From RGIG2560 sp964418385 (lineage in GTDB: Bacteria > Patescibacteriota > Microgenomatia > UBA1400 > PJMF01), in assembly GCA_964418385.1 (NCBI GenBank), contig CAYQLH010000039.1:1-8404 (forward strand): a stretch of 8,404 nt of DNA, written 5' to 3'. The notes beneath the pieces were generated by a model that saw only the letters and a program-made list of their open reading frames with translations, was not told the origin of the DNA and made no database searches. Shown piece after piece: positions 1-7,307 of this stretch; within the stretch, counting starts at the first letter, position 1; each line of letters opens with the position of its first letter. The position numbers and the translations under genes are program-made.

Positions 1-390
1 CAGCAACAGTGCTCCCGCAAGACGCATCGCAACCGCCAGTGGGTTGACAAAACTTGCCAAGGTACCGACATTGCGAGTTAAAACTAAATCTTCGGGCAAG
101 AGCGGGACGCCGCGAAAACTCTCTTTCAAAGCACTGGCGTAAGTTGCTATCCAAAGAACAGCCGCCAGCAAAAAAACACTGGTAGTTGGTCCTAAACCAA
201 GACAATACAAAATAATTTCTAAGCAAAAAAAGACAATGCTTGTACGCACCAGTAAGCCACCGCTTGGACCGGTGAGAAAATCCCACGTGGCGGTCATCCC
301 GCGATAGCGACATTCAAGCAGCAAAGTTAGCATTGCCGCACCCAAAGCCCACCAACTGATCATGAGCGCCCACTGGCACATTTTTTTCAT
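1..390 (-). CDS. LTA synthase-like (alkaline phosphatase superfamily) membrane protein, N-terminal part
   Basis: An open frame starts at ATG 390 and runs off the left edge, so only the first 130 residues are visible. They are strongly hydrophobic, with likely membrane segments near residues 6-25, 50-66, 69-86 and 115-130. The loop after the third segment holds RGVPLLPEDLVL (93-104), which resembles the RGxPLLPxDL-type motif I associate with the N-terminal membrane domain of lipoteichoic acid synthase and related phosphoglycerol transferases. Those proteins carry an extracellular sulfatase-like domain that polymerises glycerol phosphate taken from phosphatidylglycerol; that domain would lie outside the window and is not seen. 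The start is supported by a promoter whose -10 ends 7 nt before the ATG, so the mRNA is probably leaderless, and there is no Shine-Dalgarno. The gene lies 50 nt downstream of the ileS operon and may also receive read-through from it. Membership is inferred from the membrane domain only. Confidence 0.6.
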   Translation of the reverse strand, partial: MKKMCQWALMISWWALGAAMLTLLLECRYRGMTATWDFLTGPSGGLLVRTSIVFFCLEIILYCLGLGPTTSVFLLAAVLWIATYASALKESFRGVPLLPEDLVLTRNVGTLASFVNPLAVAMRLAGALLL

Positions 391-397
391 AGGGCTG

Positions 398-426
398 ATT
401 ATATCATACCAGGCAGATAAAACCAA
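398..426 (-). promoter_or_regulatory. Promoter of the LTA synthase-like gene
   Basis: On the minus strand there is a TTGGTT -35 (426-421), a 17-nt spacer and a perfect TATAAT -10 (403-398) preceded by TGA, giving an extended -10. The predicted transcription start is about 391, directly at the ATG at 390. It lies in the 50-nt gap after the upstream operon. Confidence 0.75.
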
Positions 427-440
427 ATTGTGACCAACTC

Positions 441-1568
441 TTACGGAGTATACATCCGCGGATCAAGCGCTTGCACGTAAGCCACCACGCCATTGTCACC
501 TTTGAAAACATAAATCGGCAATAAGTAATTTTGCTCGGCGTGCGACTCGTAATAACCAAGCTCGACTGTACGAATCACTGCGTTACGAACGCCCCGAGGA
601 TTGAGCACGTAAGCATCGCCGGCAAGTAAACTTTCCCAAGCAGAAGCAGTCGAGCGCATTAAGTAGGTGCCGGTTTTGTCTAAATTCATGTGATAGTAAT
701 TATATTTCAAAGCGACTACTGAATCTCTGCCGGTGGTGTCACGACCGACAATCGCGTAAATACTCCCATAGCCATCGGGACCGTAAAAATTGTATGGTTC
801 CGGCTCGCCGTCGCGCGTTCCCCACACGGGCGAACGTGAAAGGCTGACTTCGGCATAATCTGCTTCCAAGGCACTGTTGACTGGTTGTAAACTATTGCCG
901 ATGCTGGTGAGATAATTGACATTGGCAGCTTCATCGCTTAAATCGTCAGGCAAAATCCCTCCTTCAGACAAAAATTGCTTGGTGGCGGCGATCGCTTCCA
1001 CGCGTTGCGGGAGTTGGCGCTCACCACGACTGTCAAAAGTGCCAAAAATATTACTGGATGCCAAATAATCAGACTCAAAATTAACAAACATTGTTTTAAG
1101 GTCAATTTGTAGCGACTCGGACAAAGGCGGTCCAGGATAAGTGTACAAGTAAGTGCGCTGATCAATAATATGCGGTTCCTCGTCGAAACCGAGGCGAATC
1201 GCGATTTGGCGAGCTTGCTGATCGGAAGAAAGCGAGTAAGCCATGTTGTTGAGTTCGTAGACATTCACCAAGGTCAAACCTTCTAGCGAAGTTTCGCCAA
1301 AAGTCGGCAAGTGACTCAAGCGCGATTCGTAACTTGTGGGGCGTGTGCTGGGATCTTGATATGGAAAACGAATGCCTTGTAAACCACCAAAAGCATAATC
1401 TGGCAGTGGAACGTCGGGAGCGACGTTTTCGGCAGTGATAGAAGAAATCATAGCGCGACCAATTTCCAAAAGGGAAACCATCAAGAGTGCAGCCACCGCA
1501 AAAATTACCCCTGTACGGGCGTAATCCATGAAGTTGGTCATGCTTAATTTATTACTGCCGGCTGCCAT
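441..1568 (-). CDS. Membrane-anchored hypothetical protein (375 aa), third gene of the ileS operon
   Basis: I do not recognise a named family. The protein has a short cytoplasmic N-terminus, one hydrophobic segment at about residues 19-35, and then about 340 mostly polar residues that should lie outside the membrane. The extracytoplasmic part is rich in Tyr, Asp and Ser and has no Cys. The C-terminal stretch (329-375) contains YYES, LLPIYVFKG and VVAYVQAL, reminiscent of the C-terminal sheet of YycH/YycI-like regulatory domains and of uncharacterised Patescibacteria proteins; this likeness is from memory. The start at ATG 1568 overlaps the preceding carboxypeptidase gene by 25 nt and has only a weak GGGA upstream. 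A second ATG at 1541, 2 nt after the neighbour's stop, would give 366 residues and keep the membrane segment. Co-transcription with a DD-carboxypeptidase suggests a role at the cell surface, perhaps sensing or controlling wall synthesis (inference). Confidence 0.8.
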   Translation of the reverse strand: MAAGSNKLSMTNFMDYARTGVIFAVAALLMVSLLEIGRAMISSITAENVAPDVPLPDYAFGGLQGIRFPYQDPSTRPTSYESRLSHLPTFGETSLEGLTLVNVYELNNMAYSLSSDQQARQIAIRLGFDEEPHIIDQRTYLYTYPGPPLSESLQIDLKTMFVNFESDYLASSNIFGTFDSRGERQLPQRVEAIAATKQFLSEGGILPDDLSDEAANVNYLTSIGNSLQPVNSALEADYAEVSLSRSPVWGTRDGEPEPYNFYGPDGYGSIYAIVGRDTTGRDSVVALKYNYYHMNLDKTGTYLMRSTASAWESLLAGDAYVLNPRGVRNAVIRTVELGYYESHAEQNYLLPIYVFKGDNGVVAYVQALDPRMYTP

Positions 1569-2509
1569 ACATAGTTCCCAAAAACGTGGTCTGCAATTTT
1601 CATAGTATCATTATAACGCGAATTAGTGGAAAGCACAACCACGATAATTGAGTGCGAGTTTTTTTCCAAAAGTGACACTAGCGCTTCATTGGCCAAAGCG
1701 GTGGTGCCAGTTTTAATGCCGTGCACATTGTAACCAAGACCAGTTTTGGTTAAAAGTTGATTGGTGTTGGTGAGTGCAAAGGTGCGGCCTGACTCGGTGG
1801 TAATCGTGGTTTGAGCAGTATCTACCGCTTCTCGCAAAAAGTCATCGCGTAAAAGCTCAAGCGCAGCGAGCGCCAGGTCATGAGCGCTGACTTGTTGCAT
1901 GTCATCATCAAATCCTTGTGGATTGACAAAACGCGTTTGCGCTAAACCGAGCTCATGCGCTTTGGCGTTCATACGAGTGATAAAAGCATCATAGCCGCCA
2001 GGAGCGTGATCAGCTAAAATCATTCCTGCTTCGTTGGCAGACAAGATCAACAACGCTCGCAAAACTTCCGCCACTCGCACTGAGTCGCCAGCACTCCAAC
2101 CGACATTTTGCCCATAAATTAAATCCTGGTTCTCAATCACGATCACATCATCAAGGTCATAAAGTTCACGCGCCACCAAGGCAGTAATAATTTTGGTGGT
2201 GGAAGCGGGATAATTTGGTGCGCTCGCATTTTTTTGCCATAAGATTTTCTTGGTGGCGACATCCATGGCGACAGCGGAAGTACTGGAAAGTGAACGTGAC
2301 AAAAGTGCACTCGCGCTGGCAGTGGCCACAGCATCTAAACGTGATATCGGCGTGGGCGGCGTTTGCAAAAGATGAAATTTGCGCTCAACGCGCGCGGTAC
2401 GAGCGGATGATAAAAGCTCGCCGCGCAAAATGAAGTGATGTCCCAAAAGTAAAAGCAAAATCGCAATCGTGAGCACAATATTAATCACTAATTTTCTGGA
2501 CACTGGCAT
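1544..2509 (-). CDS. Serine-type D-Ala-D-Ala carboxypeptidase (penicillin-binding protein 5 family)
   Basis: A peptidase S11 family enzyme that removes the terminal D-alanine from peptidoglycan pentapeptides and so limits cross-linking. All three active-site motifs are present: SxxK as S103-T-T-K106 (nucleophile S103), SxN as S157-A-N159 and KTG as K266-T-G268. The 321-residue protein has one N-terminal hydrophobic segment (about 8-27), which can be an anchor or an uncleaved signal, so the catalytic domain faces outward. It stops shortly after the catalytic domain and lacks the C-terminal beta domain and amphipathic anchor of E. coli PBP5; the N-terminal segment probably replaces them as membrane anchor. 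The start ATG is 5 nt after the ileS stop without a clear Shine-Dalgarno, so translation probably depends on ribosomes arriving from ileS. Its end overlaps the next gene by 25 nt. The S11 assignment is secure; DD-carboxypeptidase rather than endopeptidase activity is the usual default. Confidence 0.92.
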   Translation of the reverse strand: MPVSRKLVINIVLTIAILLLLLGHHFILRGELLSSARTARVERKFHLLQTPPTPISRLDAVATASASALLSRSLSSTSAVAMDVATKKILWQKNASAPNYPASTTKIITALVARELYDLDDVIVIENQDLIYGQNVGWSAGDSVRVAEVLRALLILSANEAGMILADHAPGGYDAFITRMNAKAHELGLAQTRFVNPQGFDDDMQQVSAHDLALAALELLRDDFLREAVDTAQTTITTESGRTFALTNTNQLLTKTGLGYNVHGIKTGTTALANEALVSLLEKNSHSIIVVVLSTNSRYNDTMKIADHVFGNYVWQPAVIN

Positions 2510-2514
2510 TGGCT

Positions 2515-5310
2515 TTAAGTTTTGATTACTAATTTTGTCCCTGTTTTGCGCTCAATTTCTTCTTGCCAACCAGCCGGAATAGCGTCAACTGCGTATGTCC
2601 AAGCATCACTCGCACTCAGACCAGCAGTTTTGCGTGCTTTGGAGATTTCGCGCATCAGTTCCCGCGCTTGGCCCTCGGCAATAAGCTCTGGAGTTAAATT
2701 TTGATCAAATTCCATTAAAAATTCCTTTTTATCGGATTTTATCACATTGACTTTTTTAACGTTTAATTCACTTGCGAGCGTGTCAATCAGCTCTCGATCT
2801 GCCAAAAGTTGAGCGGTCGCGTGAGCGGCGATAGTTAAATTCAAACTCGCTAAAGGTTGACGGTTTTTAATTTTTAAACTCTTACGTAAACTGTTGCCTT
2901 GCGAAATCAGGTCGCGCAAAAGTTTAATTTTTTCATTCAATTCGCTATCCTGAGCCAAAACGTCAGCTTGCGGCCACGCTTCTAAATGCACCGAGTCAAG
3001 CTGACCGCCAAGGTTTTGGTACAAAAGTTCAGCCAAAAACGGGGTGAGTGGCGCCAGCAAAAGCGACACACGGTAAAGCGTATCATAGAGCACTTGTTGG
3101 CTCGTGTGACTGGTACGTAAACGATCGCGAGAAAGTCGGATATAAAAAGTAGAAAGTGTATCCACAAATTCAATTAAACGCTTACCGGCAGCAATCACAT
3201 CGTAAACATCCAGATCGTGTGTCACATCAGTAGTTAAAGTATTAACGGCCCGATAAAGAAAACGATCGAGCAAATGTGCGTCCGCTGGCAATGCTGTAAG
3301 CGTTTCCACTTGAGCTCCGGTTTGTTTCCAAAAAACAAAACAGTTCCACAACATCACGTTGACTTGGCGGCGCAAGCGCGCGACATCGTCTTCGACAAAG
3401 TTCAAACTTTCAGCTTTCATGACTGGCGAAGTCATCAAATATAAGCGGAGTGCGTCGGCACCATATTTGTCAAAAATTAACTGTGGATCGGGATAATTTT
3501 TGAGTTTTTTGGACATTTTTTTGCCATCAGCAGCGAGGACAATGCCATTGACAATCACGTTGTGAAAAGCAGGCTCGCCTTTAAGCGCCATTGCCAAAAC
3601 ATGAAGGGTGTAAAACCAACCCCGAGTTTGATCTTGACCTTCGGAAATAAAATCCGCGGGAAATTGTCCCAAAGCGTAAGGCATGCTGCCGGATTCAAAC
3701 CAGCAGTCAAGCACTTGATCGACGCGAGTGTAGGTTTTACCGTTGACAGTCAAGGTAATTTTGTCAACATTGTGTTTGTGCAAATCCGGCACTTCGTGAC
3801 CGCAGAGTTTTTCTAATTCTTGACGGCTGCCAATACAAATAAAGTCACCATCTTCGCTTTGCCACAGTGGTAATGGCGTCCCCCAAAAACGGTTACGCGA
3901 AATTGCCCAATCGCGCACGCCCGCGAGCCATTTACCAAAACGACCTTGTTGGAAATGCTCAGGGTGCCAGTGAATGTTTTTATTACCCGCAATCAGTTCA
4001 TTTTTGAGACTAGTAACACGGACAAAAAAACTGGTGGTAGCGTAATTAAGTAACGGCGAATCACAGCGCCAACAATGCGGATAGGCGTGTTTAATTTTCT
4101 TTTTGGCAACGAGCAAATTATGATGAGCCAGATACTTAATAATTTCGATATCTGCGGCTTGCGGGTTGTCTTTTGGTTTGACACTCATGCCAGCAAAATC
4201 TGTCACTTCCGGCGTAAAACGACCAGTAATATCAACGTGATGGCGAGCGGTCACGCCTTCGCGTTTGCCAAGCTGGAAGTCGTCTTCGCCATAAGCAGGA
4301 GCGATATGGACAACGCCTGTCCCCTCATCGGCGGTGACAAAATCCGCTTCCGCCACGTGGAAAGCATTGGCTAGATCAGCAAAATACGGGAATGGCGGTG
4401 TGTAGCGGCGACCAACAAGTTCCGTACCGGGTAAAGTTTGAACCACATTGTAGGGTTGGTCACCAAAAACCTCTGCTGCTTTACCAGCAGCCATGACGAA
4501 ATATTCATTCTTTTCGCCAGCTGACAACTGAATAACTTCGTAAGTAATATCTTTGTTGATGGCCAACAAAGTGTTTCCTGGCAGTGTCCAGGGTGTCGTG
4601 GTCCAAGCTACCATTGCTGTAGGCGCGTCGAGTCCCAAAGCTTGCGGCTCCAGGAGCGGAAATTTAACGTAAACGGAAATATCAGTGACTTCTTTGTAGC
4701 CCTCGGAAACTTCGGAATTGGAAAGCGGCGTGGCACAACGCGGGCAAACATACATCACTTTATAATCTTGATATATAAGCTTTTTATCCCAAAGCTGCTT
4801 GAAAACGCCCCAAACTGCTTCCATGTATTCGGGATCCATAGTTTTGTAAGCGTGTTCCATGTCTACAAAGCGACCCAAGCGTTTGATGGTTTTGCGCCAC
4901 TCATTGGCGTAAAGTTGGACTTTGCTGCGACAGGCTTCACAAAAGCGATCCACGCCGTAGGCAATAATTGCAGGGCGATTGGCGAGTTGCAGTTCTGCTT
5001 CAATAATGTTTTCAATCGGTAAACCGTGACAATCCCAGCCCCAAATGCGACGGACATGACGACCGCACATTGTTTGAAAACGTGGGAAAACATCTTTGGT
5101 CGTTGACGCAATTAAATGTCCGTAATGTGGCAAACCGGTCGCAAATGGCGGACCGTCAAAAAAAACGTATTCTTTGCCACTGGCTGTTTGTTGCAAGGTG
5201 CGTTCAAAAACTTTTTCGTCTTCCCAAAAATCAGCGATCACCTCTTCAATTTTGGAGAAATTTGGGGTTTGCTGCAGATCATCAATAATGAGATTTTTCG
5301 GTTTTGACAT
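2515..5310 (-). CDS. ileS: Isoleucyl-tRNA synthetase, type 2 (eukaryote/archaea-like)
   Basis: A class I synthetase that charges tRNA-Ile with isoleucine in the cytoplasm. Of its 931 residues, the HIGH motif is H62-Y-G-H65, the KMSKS motif is KMSKK (598-602), and GWDCHGLP follows the HIGH region. The CP1 editing insertion holds TTPWTLPGN, and two Cys pairs (C189/C192 in CPRC, C413/C416 in CWRC) look like the zinc-binding pairs of this type. The sequence around HYGH and the paired cysteines mark the type 2 form, known to be less sensitive to mupirocin; resistance here is only expected. The C-terminus ends soon after the ELIAEGQAREL region, shorter than the roughly 1030-1050 residues usual for type 2, and lacks the C-terminal zinc finger of type 1. 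I chose ATG 5310 because a -10 box ends 7 nt before it. An in-frame start at 5391 would lie upstream of that promoter. First gene of a three-gene operon. Confidence 0.97.
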   Translation of the reverse strand: MSKPKNLIIDDLQQTPNFSKIEEVIADFWEDEKVFERTLQQTASGKEYVFFDGPPFATGLPHYGHLIASTTKDVFPRFQTMCGRHVRRIWGWDCHGLPIENIIEAELQLANRPAIIAYGVDRFCEACRSKVQLYANEWRKTIKRLGRFVDMEHAYKTMDPEYMEAVWGVFKQLWDKKLIYQDYKVMYVCPRCATPLSNSEVSEGYKEVTDISVYVKFPLLEPQALGLDAPTAMVAWTTTPWTLPGNTLLAINKDITYEVIQLSAGEKNEYFVMAAGKAAEVFGDQPYNVVQTLPGTELVGRRYTPPFPYFADLANAFHVAEADFVTADEGTGVVHIAPAYGEDDFQLGKREGVTARHHVDITGRFTPEVTDFAGMSVKPKDNPQAADIEIIKYLAHHNLLVAKKKIKHAYPHCWRCDSPLLNYATTSFFVRVTSLKNELIAGNKNIHWHPEHFQQGRFGKWLAGVRDWAISRNRFWGTPLPLWQSEDGDFICIGSRQELEKLCGHEVPDLHKHNVDKITLTVNGKTYTRVDQVLDCWFESGSMPYALGQFPADFISEGQDQTRGWFYTLHVLAMALKGEPAFHNVIVNGIVLAADGKKMSKKLKNYPDPQLIFDKYGADALRLYLMTSPVMKAESLNFVEDDVARLRRQVNVMLWNCFVFWKQTGAQVETLTALPADAHLLDRFLYRAVNTLTTDVTHDLDVYDVIAAGKRLIEFVDTLSTFYIRLSRDRLRTSHTSQQVLYDTLYRVSLLLAPLTPFLAELLYQNLGGQLDSVHLEAWPQADVLAQDSELNEKIKLLRDLISQGNSLRKSLKIKNRQPLASLNLTIAAHATAQLLADRELIDTLASELNVKKVNVIKSDKKEFLMEFDQNLTPELIAEGQARELMREISKARKTAGLSASDAWTYAVDAIPAGWQEEIERKTGTKLVIKT

Positions 5311-5317
5311 ATCGGAT

Positions 5318-5326
5318 ATTATACCA
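5318..5326 (-). promoter_or_regulatory. Extended -10 promoter of the ileS operon
   Basis: TGGTATAAT reads on the minus strand from 5326 to 5318. No good -35 is found at the normal distance (AGTAAT at 17 nt), which fits an extended -10 promoter. The predicted start of transcription is about 5311, one base before the ATG, so the ileS mRNA is predicted to be leaderless. A 12-bp inverted repeat (TTCCG-TC-CGGAA, 5329-5340) lies in the spacer region. Confidence 0.7.
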
Positions 5327-5367
5327 TGTTCCGTCCGGAAATTACTCGTCAATTTCGCCGACAAGCG

Positions 5368-5376
5368 TGGTATAAT
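5368..5376 (+). promoter_or_regulatory. Extended -10 promoter of the tRNA-Thr gene
   Basis: TGGTATAAT lies 20 nt before the tRNA gene. The predicted start is about 5383, leaving a 14-nt leader for RNase P to remove. The -35 position (GTCAAT) is poor. It is divergent from the ileS promoter, with about 44 nt between the two -10 boxes. Confidence 0.65.
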
Positions 5377-5396
5377 ACAAATCATTAACAAGCGAT

Positions 5397-5469
5397 GCCT
5401 TCATAGCTCAGGTGGTAGAGCGCAGTCTTGGTAAGACTGAGGTCTCGGGTCCGAGTCCCGATGAAGGCT
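5397..5469 (+). tRNA. tRNA-Thr (anticodon GGT)
   Basis: A full cloverleaf can be drawn. The acceptor stem GCCTTCA/TGAAGGC pairs over 7 bp, the D stem is GCTC/GAGC, the anticodon stem CAGTC/GACTG encloses the loop TTGGTAA, and the T stem is TCGGG/CCCGA. The anticodon GGT reads the threonine codons ACC and ACT. The discriminator base is T73. The next bases are CAC, so CCA is not encoded and must be added by a nucleotidyltransferase. One oddity is the T-loop TCCGAGT: the base at position 55, almost always T (pseudouridine in the RNA), is C here. The gene is on the opposite strand to ileS and cardiolipin synthase, and no clear terminator follows it. Confidence 0.96.
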
Positions 5470-5540
5470 CACTCATTTCAAAATCATCTGTTACATGAAT
5501 ATTTAAAAAGTTGTAACTGTTAATCTGCCGAGTTGCGGTT

Positions 5541-7103
5541 TTACATCAAAGGCGCCACAATCCGTAAAAGACTGCCCCAAATTTTGGTCGACCACTTTTC
5601 GTTTTTGACGGTTTCCAAACTGGCTTGACGACATTGGCGCAAGGTTTTTTGGAAATCAGCTTCGATCTCGCTGATGCACGGTACTTGATGTAAATAAGTG
5701 GCACATTCAAAATGATGATATAAGCTGCGATAATCCAAGTTGATTGTCCCCACGACTGCGCGGATGTCGTCACTGACGAAAACCTTGGCGTGCACAAAAC
5801 CTGGCTCATACTCGTAGATTTTCACACCCGCGCTAATAAGCGAATAGTAATATGACTTCGCCAAATCGTATACTAATTGTTTGTCCGGAATGCCAGGCAT
5901 AATTAACTTCACGTCCACACCACGCTCAGCTGCGTATTTAAGTGCCGTTTCTAGCTCGCCATCCAAAATTAAATACGGCGACATAATATGCACGTATTTT
6001 TGCGCGCGATTGAGAATGTCCATATAAACGGTTTCTCCGTCTTTATCGTCATCAAGCGGACAGTCAGCAAAAGGCATCACAAAACCTTGAGCTTTTTTAT
6101 CAGCTGCAGCTTGCGCCAAACTAGGCTGGAAATCTACTCGATTTTGACTGATATTCCACATCTGCAAAAACATCAGGGTAAAACTTGCCACTGCTGGTCC
6201 ACGTAGCATCAGTGCCACGTCTTTCCAGTGCCCATGAACTTCGCGCCTATTGATGTATTCATCGGCGAGATTTATACCGCCATTAAAAGCAACTTGACCG
6301 TCAATAACCAAGATTTTGCGATGATCACGATAGTTATAATGCGTAGAAATCAAGGGTACCACTGGCAAAAACATTTGCGCTTTAATACCTAATTTGGCCA
6401 ATCGTTCCGGATAGTCGTGTGGTAAAAGTGAAAATTCGCACGTGCCATCGTACATCACCCGCACGTCCACGCCTTCTTTAGCCTTGCGGGCAAGAATTTC
6501 CAAAATCTTGCCCCACATATATCCTTCTTCGACGATAAAATACTCCATGAAAATAAAATGTTTCGCTTTTTCTAATTCTTGGAGCATCGCCGCGAATTTT
6601 TCTTCTCCCAGTGGGAAATAAGTGACTTGCGTGTGCTCGTAGATAGGAAAGCAACCCCCACGATTGAGATATTGATGTAAACTCGGCACACAATAGGGAT
6701 CTTTTTTTAGTTTTGCCAGCACACTTTTAGATTGAGGTAAAAAGTTTTTGGTAGTTGTGAGCAGATGCTGGACCCTTTGAGTTGTCCGGCGATAACCCAA
6801 ATTTGTTTTGGTATAGGATAATAAAAATGTCCCCAAAAGTGGCGCAACGGCAATCAAAGCGAGCCACGTTAATTTTGCTGACGAATCCATGTCACAAGAA
6901 AAAAGATAAACGACCATAAAGATCATGAAGACGGAATCGATCACAGCGTAATATGCCAAATACTGGCGCAGCCACAAAAAAAGCGCCAAATAAAATAGCG
7001 CTTGCACCGCCATCAACACTATCACCACGAATAAACGGCTAAAAATCAAACCCAAGACACCCTGACGTTTTGGTTTTGCCAATCGTAAATATTCTTCAGA
7101 CAT
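5541..7103 (-). CDS. cls: Cardiolipin synthase (phospholipase D family)
   Basis: Joins two phosphatidylglycerol molecules into cardiolipin and glycerol at the inner membrane. From ATG 7103 the protein has 520 residues, within the family's usual size. The N-terminal 100 residues hold two to three membrane segments (about 17-45, 50-68, 78-96). Two HKD catalytic motifs follow: HRKILVID with H261, K263 and D268, and HAKVFVSD with H438, K440 and D445. Each is followed by the expected Gly-Ile/Thr-Asn stretch (NGGIN, VGTIN). The start is uncertain. TTG 7115 lies 8 nt after the -10 box and would add four residues; ATG 7103 is preceded at 7 nt by GGA and sits about 14 nt into the predicted mRNA, and I prefer it. 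The gene is a single transcription unit; no clear terminator is seen in the 71 nt between its stop and the convergent tRNA gene. Confidence 0.95.
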   Translation of the reverse strand: MSEEYLRLAKPKRQGVLGLIFSRLFVVIVLMAVQALFYLALFLWLRQYLAYYAVIDSVFMIFMVVYLFSCDMDSSAKLTWLALIAVAPLLGTFLLSYTKTNLGYRRTTQRVQHLLTTTKNFLPQSKSVLAKLKKDPYCVPSLHQYLNRGGCFPIYEHTQVTYFPLGEEKFAAMLQELEKAKHFIFMEYFIVEEGYMWGKILEILARKAKEGVDVRVMYDGTCEFSLLPHDYPERLAKLGIKAQMFLPVVPLISTHYNYRDHRKILVIDGQVAFNGGINLADEYINRREVHGHWKDVALMLRGPAVASFTLMFLQMWNISQNRVDFQPSLAQAAADKKAQGFVMPFADCPLDDDKDGETVYMDILNRAQKYVHIMSPYLILDGELETALKYAAERGVDVKLIMPGIPDKQLVYDLAKSYYYSLISAGVKIYEYEPGFVHAKVFVSDDIRAVVGTINLDYRSLYHHFECATYLHQVPCISEIEADFQKTLRQCRQASLETVKNEKWSTKIWGSLLRIVAPLM

Positions 7104-7123
7104 ATTCTTTTCCAATTTAAGTT

Positions 7124-7132
7124 ATTATATCA
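7124..7132 (-). promoter_or_regulatory. Extended -10 promoter of the cardiolipin synthase gene
   Basis: TGATATAAT reads on the minus strand from 7132 to 7124, with no convincing -35 at 17 nt. The predicted start of transcription is about 7117, just before the TTG at 7115 and 14 nt before the ATG at 7103. It is divergent from the cassette promoter about 60 nt away, and the two share the core TGTGATATAATAA. Confidence 0.7.
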
Positions 7133-7191
7133 CATTTTTGCGCTTAAACGGCTTAGATTTTGGTTTTGATAGTCACTTTACACAAAAAAAC

Positions 7192-7220
7192 TTGACAAAA
7201 TCGACCATTTGTGATATAAT
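7192..7220 (+). promoter_or_regulatory. Perfect-consensus promoter of the small-protein cassette
   Basis: TTGACA (7192-7197), a 17-nt spacer and TATAAT (7215-7220) match the housekeeping sigma-70 consensus exactly, with an added TG extension at 7212-7213. It is by far the strongest-looking promoter in the window. The predicted start is about 7227, giving an 81-nt leader. Confidence 0.92.
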
Positions 7221-7254
7221 AAATACTATTGTTCTTTGATTTTTGTTTGGTTTT

Positions 7255-7304
7255 TGTCCGCGTATGCTACGTGCTTGGTCCCACGGGACAGACAGGAGGT
7301 GAAA
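7255..7304 (+). promoter_or_regulatory. Foldable 5' leader with a perfect Shine-Dalgarno
   Basis: The leader can form a hairpin CGCGTA/TACGTG (7259-7264 with 7268-7273, one G-U pair, 3-nt loop) and a second small one GTCC/GGAC (7278-7281 with 7286-7289). A competing longer helix TGTCC/GGACA (7255-7259 with 7286-7290) would exclude the second hairpin. AGGAGGTGA (7295-7303) follows at good distance from the ATG at 7308 and decides that start. The helices are short, so a regulatory role is only a possibility. Confidence 0.5.
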
Positions 7305-7307
7305 AGC

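Noticed and set aside
1608..1613. TATAAT on the minus strand 40 nt before the 375-residue gene
   Set aside because: It is made by the carboxypeptidase codons for Tyr-Asn, has no TG extension and no -35, unlike the other promoters here.
3562..5022. Antisense open frames of 84-126 codons inside ileS
   Set aside because: They are reverse-strand shadows of a well conserved gene, with no ribosome binding sites or recognisable products.
5311..5391. Upstream in-frame start of ileS at 5391 (27 extra residues)
   Set aside because: It would place the start upstream of the ileS -10 box and the extra residues are not typical of IleRS N-termini.
5490..5517. GTTAC/GTAAC inverted repeat between the tRNA and cls as a terminator
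   Set aside because: Only 5 bp with an 18-nt loop and no T run in the right place on either strand.
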